DNA of 12,803 bases, taken from assembly GCA_003978455.1 (NCBI GenBank), contig QNZT01000112.1, forward strand, positions 1 through 12,803, given 5' to 3'. The DNA is from Sulfurospirillum sp. (lineage in GTDB: Bacteria > Campylobacterota > Campylobacteria > Campylobacterales > QNZT01). Position numbers and translations under genes: made by a program. The notes under the pieces were generated by a model. It made no database searches and was not told the origin of the DNA. It saw only the letters and a list, made by a program, of their open reading frames with translations. Shown one piece after another: positions 1 through 5,764 of this stretch (positions are counted from its first letter, which is position 1; each line of letters begins with the position of its first letter).

Positions 1-235
1 CTTCATCAGTTACATCTTTCAAACCGAGTTCTTTGTAGATCGCTTCTTTGGTACGCATCAGCTCTCTGGCTGACTTGAGACCGAGCATCTTCAGAAGATT
101 TTTGATCTCCTCTTTGGTATGTGGAACGTCGAGGTATTTTACCACCTCCGGTTCGATACCGTTCTCTTCCAAAACTTTCAGTGCTGCTCTTGATTTGCTG
201 CACCGTGGATTATGCCATATCTGTATCTTTGACAT
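1..235 (-). CDS. arsC: ArsC-like (arsenate reductase/YfgD family) thioredoxin-fold protein, partial
   Basis: The first 78 residues are visible; the C-terminal part lies outside the window. The protein opens MSKIQIWHNPRCSKSRAAL, with the single active-site cysteine of ArsC/YfgD proteins at residue 12 in the family context HNPxCxxSR. Around residues 57-71 it carries the family segment RELMRTKEAIYKELGL, whose Arg61 matches the oxyanion-binding arginine Arg60 of plasmid R773 ArsC. Members are cytoplasmic and use glutathione or glutaredoxin to reduce arsenate, but many chromosomal YfgD-type copies have no proven arsenate role. The ATG at 235 follows an AAGGAG ribosome binding site 5-7 bases upstream. 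No arsenic-resistance neighbours (arsR, arsB, acr3) are visible, so a general redox role is equally possible. Family assignment is secure; substrate is inferred. Confidence 0.85.
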   Translation of the reverse strand, partial: MSKIQIWHNPRCSKSRAALKVLEENGIEPEVVKYLDVPHTKEEIKNLLKMLGLKSARELMRTKEAIYKELGLKDVTDE

Positions 236-279
236 CTCTCTCCTTCTTATTGATTAAATTTATTGTGACTTTTTGTGTC

Positions 280-292
280 GTCTATTTTAGAC
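280..292 (-). promoter_or_regulatory. Candidate -10 of the arsC-like gene inside a small palindrome
   Basis: The 65-base gap between the 94-residue gene and the arsC-like start contains GTCTA-TTT-TAGAC, a perfect 5-bp inverted repeat. On the minus strand its centre reads TAAAAT (289-284), a plausible -10 that would start transcription near 277 and give a leader of about 40 bases. The palindrome could instead be a weak terminator stem or an operator. Low confidence. Confidence 0.3.
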
Positions 293-300
293 AAAAGAGA

Positions 301-585
301 TTAAACTCCCGGCTCTCCCGCCGCATCTTCCTGCATCTTCTGCTCCCAGCGTGCGATCTCGATACGCACTTCGTTCAGTTGCTGCTGATTGACATTTTCA
401 TCCGCTCGCCAGTGCACCTCTATATCTCCACCATACTCGGCACCCATCTCTTCTATTTTTTGTGCATATTCATCCATATCGAGACAATACTCTACTCTCT
501 CCTCATCGCTTGTATCCTTCAACTCGATATACCACCTGCCTACAGGGTTACTTTTGATCGTTGATTCAAATATAGCTGCCGCCAT
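301..585 (-). CDS. Small hypothetical acidic protein (94 aa)
   Basis: I do not recognise this protein. The chosen ATG at 585 has a strong AAAGGAGC ribosome binding site four bases upstream; the frame stays open further upstream to 807 but that extension lies under the divergent gene. The product is 94 residues (MAAAIFESTIKSNPVGRWYI...), with no signal peptide or membrane segment. It begins with a strand-like region containing GRWYIEL, followed by a very acidic helix-prone middle and a C-terminal helix rich in Glu, Gln and Arg. One cysteine (Cys34) is present. It probably folds as a small cytoplasmic alpha/beta domain. It shares a palindromic -10 with the divergent membrane-protein gene, which suggests matched expression. 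Real gene status rests on start context and composition. Confidence 0.7.
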   Translation of the reverse strand: MAAAIFESTIKSNPVGRWYIELKDTSDEERVEYCLDMDEYAQKIEEMGAEYGGDIEVHWRADENVNQQQLNEVRIEIARWEQKMQEDAAGEPGV

Positions 586-607
586 CTTTGCTCCTTTTTT
601 TCCGACA

Positions 608-620
608 ATTATAGTATAAT
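608..620. promoter_or_regulatory. Palindromic bidirectional -10 element (ATTATAGTATAAT)
   Basis: ATTATA-G-TATAAT is a perfect 6-bp inverted repeat around one G. It gives a consensus TATAAT on the plus strand (615-620) facing the DUF4870-like gene and another on the minus strand (613-608) facing the 94-residue gene. Predicted transcription starts are near 627 (+) and 601 (-), leaving leaders of about 20 and 16 bases that each contain just the ribosome binding site. No -35 boxes are evident, as is common in Campylobacterota. Confidence 0.65.
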
Positions 621-646
621 ACCCCAAAAAAATGAAGGAGTCCGCC

Positions 647-988
647 ATGCCTGCCAAATGGGAACGCAACTGGGCGATGTACATACACTTCGCGCAACTG
701 CTCAATATGCTCTTTCCCTTTGCAGGACTGCTTGCAGTCATCGTGATGTGGCAGATCAAAAAAGAGGAGTCCCCTTTCATCGACCGGCAGGGAAAGATCG
801 TTCTCAACTGGATGCTCTCCTACTTCATCTACGGACTCATCGCCTTTTTTCTGATCTATGTGGGTATCGGTATCGTGTTGCTGCTGCTGTTAAAAGTCGC
901 CATCTTCATCCTGGCGATCATCGGAGGCATCAAGGCAAATGACGGTCTTTTGTGGGAGTACCCGCTGAGTATCAGGTTTTTTCGTTAG
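647..988 (+). CDS. DUF4870/Tic20-like small integral membrane protein
   Basis: The protein has 113 residues from the ATG at 647, preferred over the in-frame ATG at 632 because AAGGAG (635-640) sits six bases before it and would otherwise lie inside the gene. It has a short cytoplasmic-type N-terminus (MPAKWERNWAMYIHF), one hydrophobic segment near residues 14-36, a polar linker with IDRQGKIVLNWMLSY, and a long hydrophobic stretch near 50-93 that can form two helices. The linker resembles the conserved region of DUF4870 proteins, in which a His/Asp-Arg-Gln-x-Lys-x-x-x-Asn segment joins the helices. Function is unknown for the family. Its 3' end overlaps the convergent CYTH-CHAD gene by 17 bp. 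Family assignment is from recalled motif similarity only. Confidence 0.75.
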   Translation: MPAKWERNWAMYIHFAQLLNMLFPFAGLLAVIVMWQIKKEESPFIDRQGKIVLNWMLSYFIYGLIAFFLIYVGIGIVLLLLLKVAIFILAIIGGIKANDGLLWEYPLSIRFFR

Positions 989-2369
989 ATGCAGGGATAA
1001 AAATCTTTCGGTAAATCGCTTCCGTCTCCAGAAACTTTTTCACCCGTTTTGTAACCGACACTATCTCTTTGTGCTGTGCAGTATGCAGCTGCGGCAGGAG
1101 GATATTTTCCAGAAAGAAAACGACACCTTTATCCTGTTGCTGACGCAGCAGGGTTTCAAAGATAAGCCTCTGCTGATAGCCGTCATGAAATCTCCCCAGA
1201 ACTTTCTGCAACTTTTTCACGCTTTTGACAAGCTTTTTGATCTCCCTGTCATCGTAGAGTTCATGAAAGTTTTCCAGCAGATAACGCATCTTTTTAAAGT
1301 CGATCCGCAGTTTATGGAGTTGAGGGACATCATCGTCCTTCGCTTTGATCTTCCCGATACGCTTTTTGATCTTCATGAAGTGTGAGAAGATAACATAATC
1401 ACAAACCGGAACAACGCTGTAACGGGCATAAAACGTTTCATGCTGACGGTGTCCGCCTTTGATAAACGCTTTATAATCATTCATGATTTTCCCAAAACGG
1501 CTGCTTTGCAGATAGGCTCTGATATACCGCTCTTCCCGTGCTATCTCTTTGTCTATCGTTTCATGAAGCAGTTCAAACGACTTTTGCATATCGGCACTTT
1601 TCACATCTTTGCGAAACGACGCAAGACCTCTTTTCATGACATCGAGATCTCTTTTGCGGTTGGTAACGGAGATGATCTCCTTCAGAGATTTTTTAAAATA
1701 GCCACATCCGTTTTCATCACACATAAAACGGCAGCTTGCCAGCAACGATACAGCCGTACGCAGCGAAACCCGAAACTGATGCAAATCCTCATCGCTGCCG
1801 CCGCCAAGAATCGCTTTTCTGTAGCGAAACGTCTCCTTTTTCAGTTGCCGCAGTTTCTGCATCAATCGGTCTGTCGCGTGCTCCTCTTCTGAAGGAAGCC
1901 CAAAGAGTGCAAGGTTTTTGTTTTTATACACCTCATCTTCGGTAACCTCTCTCTCCACCACAGAAGCGATACGCGGCGGCAATACAAAATCCTCATACGC
2001 CTTCTTGTCCGAAAACTCCACCTCCAGTACCAAAAGCCCCTCAAACGGCGCTTTGTAGATATCCACACCGTACTCCAGCCCATCTTCATGAAAGAGACAG
2101 CGCTTTTTCCCGATCACATAACCGATACGCTTTGGGATATTTTTCAGATACTTTTTCCCGGAGATTTTCTTCTCATACTCCTCACGGATACCGCCCCGCC
2201 CCTTTTTCACTGTTTTATAGTACCTCTTCCCCACCCTGCGATACCGCACGCTCAGATCGGGTGTCACTTTGGTATAAAACTGGGTAAGCTTTTGGCACTG
2301 ATGAGGTGTTTTCTTTAAAAACTTCAGGACAGCAGGTTTCAGAAGATATTTTCGTTCGATCTCATACAC
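972..2369 (-). CDS. CYTH and CHAD domain protein (putative inorganic triphosphatase / polyphosphate-binding)
   Basis: The protein has 465 residues and starts with GTG at 2369; an in-frame TAG lies four codons upstream and AGGA sits seven bases before the GTG. Residues 1-150 form a CYTH domain: it opens with the diagnostic ExExK (E3-I-E5-R-K7), has basic phosphate-binding positions such as VRYRR (41-45) and YKTVKK, and ends with the acidic strand LVLEVEF (114-119) typical of the metal-binding tunnel. From about 165 to 440 comes a helical CHAD domain with conserved His/Arg/Lys helices (HQFRVSLRTA; HKLRIDFKKMRYLLENF; LGRFHDGYQQ). CYTH enzymes hydrolyse triphosphate or polyphosphate and CHAD binds polyphosphate granules, so a cytoplasmic role in polyphosphate metabolism is likely. 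E. coli YgiF has the same layout. Confidence 0.88.
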   Translation of the reverse strand: MYEIERKYLLKPAVLKFLKKTPHQCQKLTQFYTKVTPDLSVRYRRVGKRYYKTVKKGRGGIREEYEKKISGKKYLKNIPKRIGYVIGKKRCLFHEDGLEYGVDIYKAPFEGLLVLEVEFSDKKAYEDFVLPPRIASVVEREVTEDEVYKNKNLALFGLPSEEEHATDRLMQKLRQLKKETFRYRKAILGGGSDEDLHQFRVSLRTAVSLLASCRFMCDENGCGYFKKSLKEIISVTNRKRDLDVMKRGLASFRKDVKSADMQKSFELLHETIDKEIAREERYIRAYLQSSRFGKIMNDYKAFIKGGHRQHETFYARYSVVPVCDYVIFSHFMKIKKRIGKIKAKDDDVPQLHKLRIDFKKMRYLLENFHELYDDREIKKLVKSVKKLQKVLGRFHDGYQQRLIFETLLRQQQDKGVVFFLENILLPQLHTAQHKEIVSVTKRVKKFLETEAIYRKIFIPASNEKT

Positions 2370-2399
2370 AGGTAAATCCTATTTACAAAGGGATAGAAT

Positions 2400-2408
2400 A
2401 TTTTACCA
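2400..2408 (-). promoter_or_regulatory. Candidate extended -10 of the CYTH-CHAD gene
   Basis: The minus strand reads TGgTAAAAT, an extended -10 with one mismatch to TATAAT. Transcription would start near 2393, giving a leader of about 24 bases before the GTG start. The gene could also be reached by read-through from tRNA-Ala, since no obvious terminator lies between them. Confidence 0.45.
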
Positions 2409-2480
2409 TATTTTTATGATATATAACATATATGACCGGAGCGATATAGAGTGAAATCACACACGTAACGGGAGTTATGA

Positions 2481-2556
2481 TGGTGGACCCTACCGGGATC
2501 GAACCGGTGACCTCTTCGCTGCCAGCGAAGCGCTCTCCCAGCTGAGCTAAGGGCCC
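2481..2556 (-). tRNA. tRNA-Ala (anticodon GGC)
   Basis: The complement folds into a full 76-base cloverleaf. The acceptor stem is GGGCCCT/AGGGTCC (one G-T pair), the D-arm is GCTC/GAGC, the anticodon stem is CTTCG/CGAAG around the loop CTGGCAG, and the T-arm is ACCGG/CCGGT with loop TTCGATC. The anticodon at loop positions 3-5 is GGC, which reads alanine GCC and GCU codons. The discriminator base is A and the terminal CCA is encoded. The gene stands alone rather than inside an rRNA operon and has its own strong promoter. Confidence 0.97.
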
Positions 2557-2576
2557 TTTGGTGTAGTAAGGGTGTG

Positions 2577-2585
2577 ATTATAGCA
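2577..2585 (-). promoter_or_regulatory. Extended -10 promoter of tRNA-Ala
   Basis: The minus strand reads TGcTATAAT, a perfect extended -10, preceded by a T-rich run. It predicts a transcription start near 2570, about 14 bases ahead of the mature tRNA 5' end. It lies right after the stop codon of the last gene in the dnaG cluster. Confidence 0.7.
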
Positions 2586-2593
2586 AAAAAAGA

Positions 2594-2827
2594 TTATTTT
2601 TTCTTTGTGTCGCACCCTTTGGAGGTACATTTTTGTTTGAGGATGTATCGTCGGTAAAATCCTTCGAGTACAAGATAGAGGCAATATACCCAGATGATAT
2701 CCATCACGAGATTGCGCTGATAGCCCATCTCCAGATACAAGACGGGCAGACCGATGACGATCGGCCATTTGGCATAGTGGAAAAAGAGTATCCACGCACC
2801 GTAGAGGTCAAGCAGGGTGCGTTTCAA
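2594..2827 (-). CDS. Small two-helix membrane protein (77 aa), TTG start
   Basis: I do not recognise a family. The predicted start is TTG at 2827, which shares TTGA with the stop of the preceding 57-residue gene; GGAG sits about six bases before it, a strong sign of translational coupling. The only later Met starts would remove the first hydrophobic segment. The 77-residue product has hydrophobic stretches near 8-33 (broken by Lys20) and 41-58, rich in Trp, Tyr and Phe, so it is probably an inner-membrane protein. The C-terminal tail is basic and carries two cysteines (Cys67, Cys72) in QKCTSKGCDTKKK. It is last in the dnaG cluster. The reading in the overlapping frame (2547-2795) runs into the tRNA and is rejected. 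Confidence 0.65.
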   Translation of the reverse strand: MKRTLLDLYGAWILFFHYAKWPIVIGLPVLYLEMGYQRNLVMDIIWVYCLYLVLEGFYRRYILKQKCTSKGCDTKKK

Positions 2828-2997
2828 AACTTTCTCCGGTTTTTTGACTCGGCTTCATGAAGCTCTCTTCTCTTCTCCTCGATCTCCCTGCGTCTCTGGG
2901 CTGATTTTTTCGAGAAGTATAAACCGGCATAGACTGATCCGATCAAAACGATGACCATTCCGATTGTAGATGCTGTCATGACAAATGTTGTATCCAT
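2824..2997 (-). CDS. Small single-helix membrane protein with charged tail (57 aa)
   Basis: This 57-residue gene reads MDTTFVMTASTIGMVIVLIG... from an ATG at 2997, with AGGAGC seven bases upstream. Residues 5-28 form one transmembrane helix; residues 30-57 are highly charged (KKSAQRRREIEEKRRELHEA) and likely form a basic/acidic amphipathic or coiled helix in the cytoplasm. Its start lies 27 bases downstream of the thiolation-type gene's stop, and its stop overlaps the TTG of the next gene. Topology resembles small membrane anchors or assembly factors, but no function can be assigned. The ribosome binding site and overlap at both ends make it a credible gene despite its size. Confidence 0.65.
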   Translation of the reverse strand: MDTTFVMTASTIGMVIVLIGSVYAGLYFSKKSAQRRREIEEKRRELHEAESKNRRKF

Positions 2998-3024
2998 TTT
3001 AACTGCTCCTGTTCGCTGTTTTTG

Positions 3025-4011
3025 CTATTTTACCACAAAATATTTTTGTGCGTATGATTTATTTTCAAAAGGGGTTGCGGTGATCACTTCATCACCTATG
3101 GTAACACTTCCTTCGCTCTGTGCCGGGGTTTTGGTGTAGGTAAGTATCAGTTTTGCCGCCAGCGCTTTGTCCGCCGCTGTGGCATCTTTGCTGATCAGGC
3201 TTACGGGACCGGCGATATCGTTTGCTTTTGCAAAGATATATTTGGGGTTGTCGGTTTTCATGAGGTGTTCGTTGTCCTCCTGATTGCGCCCTATGACCAG
3301 TTTCGCACCGTCGGGAAGACGCAGATGGCGACCGGCTTTGAGCACGTCTATATCTGCGACCGTAAAAGTTTCATGGGCGATCACATCTTTGATCTTCTGC
3401 TCAAACGAGTGCTCGGTCAGCAGGCATCCGCCGCCGGGGCTTTCGTACTCTTCAAAGCCCCACTCCTCCGCCAGTGAGAGCTGTACTTCGCGGTTTCGCC
3501 CTTCGATACCCAGCAGTTTTTCCCGATCGACCCATCCCTCTTTTTCGGGAATCGTCGGGGTCATCAGTTTCGCACTCATCGGTCTCAGGATGATCCCACC
3601 CTCTTCGTCACCGGCAAGTTTCGTGACGTTTCGGATCGCTTCCGCCCGCTGGCTCATCGGGCGCTGTCCGATCACCTCTCCGGTGATGATAAATGAGGCG
3701 TTGTATTTGGGCAGCAGCCCTTTTGCCACGCGAAACATATTTCCGTGACAGTCGATACAGGGGTTGAAATTTTTACCGTAACCGTATTTGGGATCGAACA
3801 GTATCTCTTTAACAAACTGTTCGCGAATGTTGACTATCTCAAAATCCGCACCGACCATCTGCGCGCGCTTTTTGAGCAGTTCGCTCTTATCCCTGCTGCT
3901 GCCAAACCCCATATCGATGTGGATGGCAGTGACATCGATCCCCTGATCGGTGATCAGTTTGACCGAGATCATACTGTCCAGTCCCCCGCTAAATAGTGCT
4001 AAAGCTCTCAT
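3025..4011 (-). CDS. PP-loop ATP-pyrophosphatase, ThiI/MnmA-like tRNA thiolation-type protein
   Basis: The 328-residue protein begins at once with a PP-loop, SGGLDS at residues 8-13, which binds ATP and adenylates the target base in ThiI, MnmA, TtuA and TtcA enzymes. A CxxC motif (Cys85, Cys88, in NPCIDCHGNMF) and a third cysteine, Cys196 in SPGGGCLLT, are the only cysteines. Residues after about 225 (LKAGRHLRLPDGAKLVIGRN) resemble the NFACT-R/DUF814-like RNA-associated domain that follows the PP-loop in this family. The N-terminal THUMP domain of true ThiI is absent. It probably makes a thiolated uridine in tRNA in the cytoplasm. Its first 23 bases overlap dnaG, so the two are co-transcribed. 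Target position is unknown; annotation as MnmA or ThiI would be a guess. Confidence 0.8.
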   Translation of the reverse strand: MRALALFSGGLDSMISVKLITDQGIDVTAIHIDMGFGSSRDKSELLKKRAQMVGADFEIVNIREQFVKEILFDPKYGYGKNFNPCIDCHGNMFRVAKGLLPKYNASFIITGEVIGQRPMSQRAEAIRNVTKLAGDEEGGIILRPMSAKLMTPTIPEKEGWVDREKLLGIEGRNREVQLSLAEEWGFEEYESPGGGCLLTEHSFEQKIKDVIAHETFTVADIDVLKAGRHLRLPDGAKLVIGRNQEDNEHLMKTDNPKYIFAKANDIAGPVSLISKDATAADKALAAKLILTYTKTPAQSEGSVTIGDEVITATPFENKSYAQKYFVVK

Positions 4012-5656
4012 ATGCTACCAGTTCCCCCCGTTTCAGTTTTTGCAGATTTTCTTTGATTTTACGCAGCAGAAAGTTCTTCTTTTCCGCAGGTATCGCCCGG
4101 TTGCGCCCTACTATGCGCAACGCTTCGTTGTAGTGTTTTATCAAAAATAGTCTTAACTGTTTTTTAAGCGACTCTTCGTCAAGTTCGAGGATATCATCAC
4201 GTATCATGATCCCCAGCAGATCAGGGTGGTCAAACTGCTCCTGTGCGACCAGTGAAAACTCGTACCGATGCACCTGAAACACCTCATCTCCAACCACATC
4301 AAAAAATCTGTCAAGCACCGACGGATTAGAGAGAATGGTTTTGATCATCGAGAGTTCGGCGATATCTTCCCTGCGTCTTTGCCCCGTCTGCTGCTGTTCA
4401 CGTTCCATATACCTTTCATGACGTATCCCCACCAGCCGTTCATTGACTCCCAAAATCGCCGCGACATACCCTTTGTACTCATCCTGCAAAACAGGACTCA
4501 GTGTTTTGAGATACTCCGTCACCTCTTTGAGTGCCCGCTCTTTCTGGAGTGGATCGCTGGTATTGTGCCGTGCGACGATCTCTTCGATACAAAACTCTAT
4601 CAGCGGTTTTGGTTTGCGGAACATCGTGCTGAGTTCATCCGTTTTTCGGGCTTTGACCATATCGGCGGGATCCATCCCCTCTCCGAAAAGTACGACACCG
4701 CCGCCCATACCTTTGGCGCTGAGCATCGAAGCGGCTTTAAACGCCGCCGCCCTCCCCGCTTTGTCTCCGTCATACGCGAGTATCACTTTGGGATCACCCC
4801 GCGCGATAATCGGCACATGGTAGTTTGTCAGTGCCGTTCCAAGTGTCGCCACGGTGTTTGTAAAACCTGCCTGATGCAACATAATCACATCCAGATACCC
4901 TTCGGTGATGATGATTTCACCCTTTTGCAAAATCGTCGTTTTCGCTTTGTGGTAGCCGTAGAGCAGATGTGATTTGTCAAAGATTTTGCTCTGTGGGGAG
5001 TTGATATATTTTGCCGGATGGTTGGTGATCGTTCTGCCGCCGAAACCGACGATCTTTCCCGCCGGTGTGAAGATAGGAAATGTGATCCGCTGCGTAAAAC
5101 GCGCATACGCCCGCCCCTTTTCATCCACCGCAACCAGCCCGAAATCTTTGGCATCGGTAAACGAGACACCTTTGTCGCGCATATACTCCAGCGATTTGAA
5201 AGACTCGGGGGCATACCCTATCTCAAACTTTTCGATGGAAGATTCATAGATGCCGCGTTCATGAAGATAGTGCAATGCGGTGGGATTGTTGCTGAGATTT
5301 TTACGGAAAAAGAGGTTCAGATCCTCCATGATCTTCTTCTCTTTAGAGAAACTCTTGTTCCCCTCGGTATGCCGGAGTGTGATATTGTACTGGGATGCGA
5401 GTTTTTCCAGGGCTTCGGGGTAGGAGAGTTTTTCATACTCCATCACAAACTTGATGCTGTCGCCCCCTACCCCGCAGCCGAAACATTTGTAGATCTGTTT
5501 GGCGGGGCTTACGACAAACGAAGGTGTATTTTCCCCATGAAAAGGACAATTTGCCTTGAAGTTCGCACCGCTCTTCTTCAACTCGATATAACTTCCGACT
5601 ACATCAACAATATCCAGCCGGTTTTTGAGTGCTTCGATCGATTCCTGTTCTATCAT
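3989..5656 (-). CDS. dnaG: DNA primase DnaG
   Basis: DnaG makes the RNA primers for leading and lagging strand DNA synthesis at the replication fork with the DnaB helicase. The 555-residue protein has the full layout. An N-terminal zinc ribbon spans Cys37-x2-His40 to Cys58-x2-Cys61, in the signature CPFHGENTPSF...YKCFGCG. The catalytic core contains RITFPI, GFGGRTI and KYINSP. The TOPRIM domain has Glu252 in TEGYLDV, the acidic pair Asp296/Asp298 in YDGDKAG, and MDPADMV. A C-terminal helical region from about 430 is the expected helicase-binding domain. Length is close to the usual 550-600. The ATG at 5656 is fixed by the conserved N-terminus (ESIEALKNRLDIVDVVGSYI). It has no ribosome binding site, and a perfect extended -10 lies only six bases upstream. 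Confidence 0.98.
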   Translation of the reverse strand: MIEQESIEALKNRLDIVDVVGSYIELKKSGANFKANCPFHGENTPSFVVSPAKQIYKCFGCGVGGDSIKFVMEYEKLSYPEALEKLASQYNITLRHTEGNKSFSKEKKIMEDLNLFFRKNLSNNPTALHYLHERGIYESSIEKFEIGYAPESFKSLEYMRDKGVSFTDAKDFGLVAVDEKGRAYARFTQRITFPIFTPAGKIVGFGGRTITNHPAKYINSPQSKIFDKSHLLYGYHKAKTTILQKGEIIITEGYLDVIMLHQAGFTNTVATLGTALTNYHVPIIARGDPKVILAYDGDKAGRAAAFKAASMLSAKGMGGGVVLFGEGMDPADMVKARKTDELSTMFRKPKPLIEFCIEEIVARHNTSDPLQKERALKEVTEYLKTLSPVLQDEYKGYVAAILGVNERLVGIRHERYMEREQQQTGQRRREDIAELSMIKTILSNPSVLDRFFDVVGDEVFQVHRYEFSLVAQEQFDHPDLLGIMIRDDILELDEESLKKQLRLFLIKHYNEALRIVGRNRAIPAEKKNFLLRKIKENLQKLKRGELVAYESFSTI

Positions 5657-5662
5657 GAAATG

Positions 5663-5671
5663 ATTATAACA
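5663..5671 (-). promoter_or_regulatory. Extended -10 of dnaG predicting a leaderless mRNA
   Basis: The minus strand reads TGtTATAAT followed by CATTTC and then the ATG of dnaG. With the usual distance of about seven bases from the end of the -10 box, transcription would begin at or within a base or two of A5656, the first base of the start codon. No Shine-Dalgarno sequence lies between. Confidence 0.6.
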
Positions 5672-5721
5672 CTTCGGGGATTAAAACGCAGGTCGGAGCT
5701 ATTGGATTAACGCTGCCGGCG

Positions 5722-5743
5722 CTGGTGCACAAGTGCACAGCAG
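5722..5743. repeat. GC-rich hairpin between the propeller gene and dnaG
   Basis: GTGCAC at 5725-5730 and 5733-5738 are inverted copies separated by AA, flanked by CTG (5722-5724) and CAG (5741-5743) with a two-base bulge. It forms a stable short stem in RNA from either strand. No T-run follows on either strand, so it is not a classical intrinsic terminator. It lies about 20 bases past the propeller gene's stop and may mark that transcript's 3' end. Confidence 0.5.
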
Positions 5744-5764
5744 CTTGGTTCCGGATCGGGAGAT

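Noticed and set aside
121..564. Plus-strand hydrophobic open frame of 147 codons
   Set aside because: Antisense to the arsC-like and 94-residue genes; it spans the intergenic gap, has no ribosome binding site and is composed of reversed acidic codons.
2547..2795. Minus-strand open frame of 82 codons overlapping tRNA-Ala
   Set aside because: It runs into the mature tRNA and its promoter and lies out of frame with the better-supported 77-residue membrane protein.
4268..4972. Long plus-strand open frame of 234 codons
   Set aside because: It lies fully antisense inside dnaG, whose motifs are unmistakable; the frame is open because of dnaG codon bias, and its translation has no sensible domain.
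5018..5710. Plus-strand open frame of 230 codons across the dnaG 5' end
   Set aside because: Antisense to the zinc-ribbon and core coding region of dnaG, with no ribosome binding site or recognisable fold.
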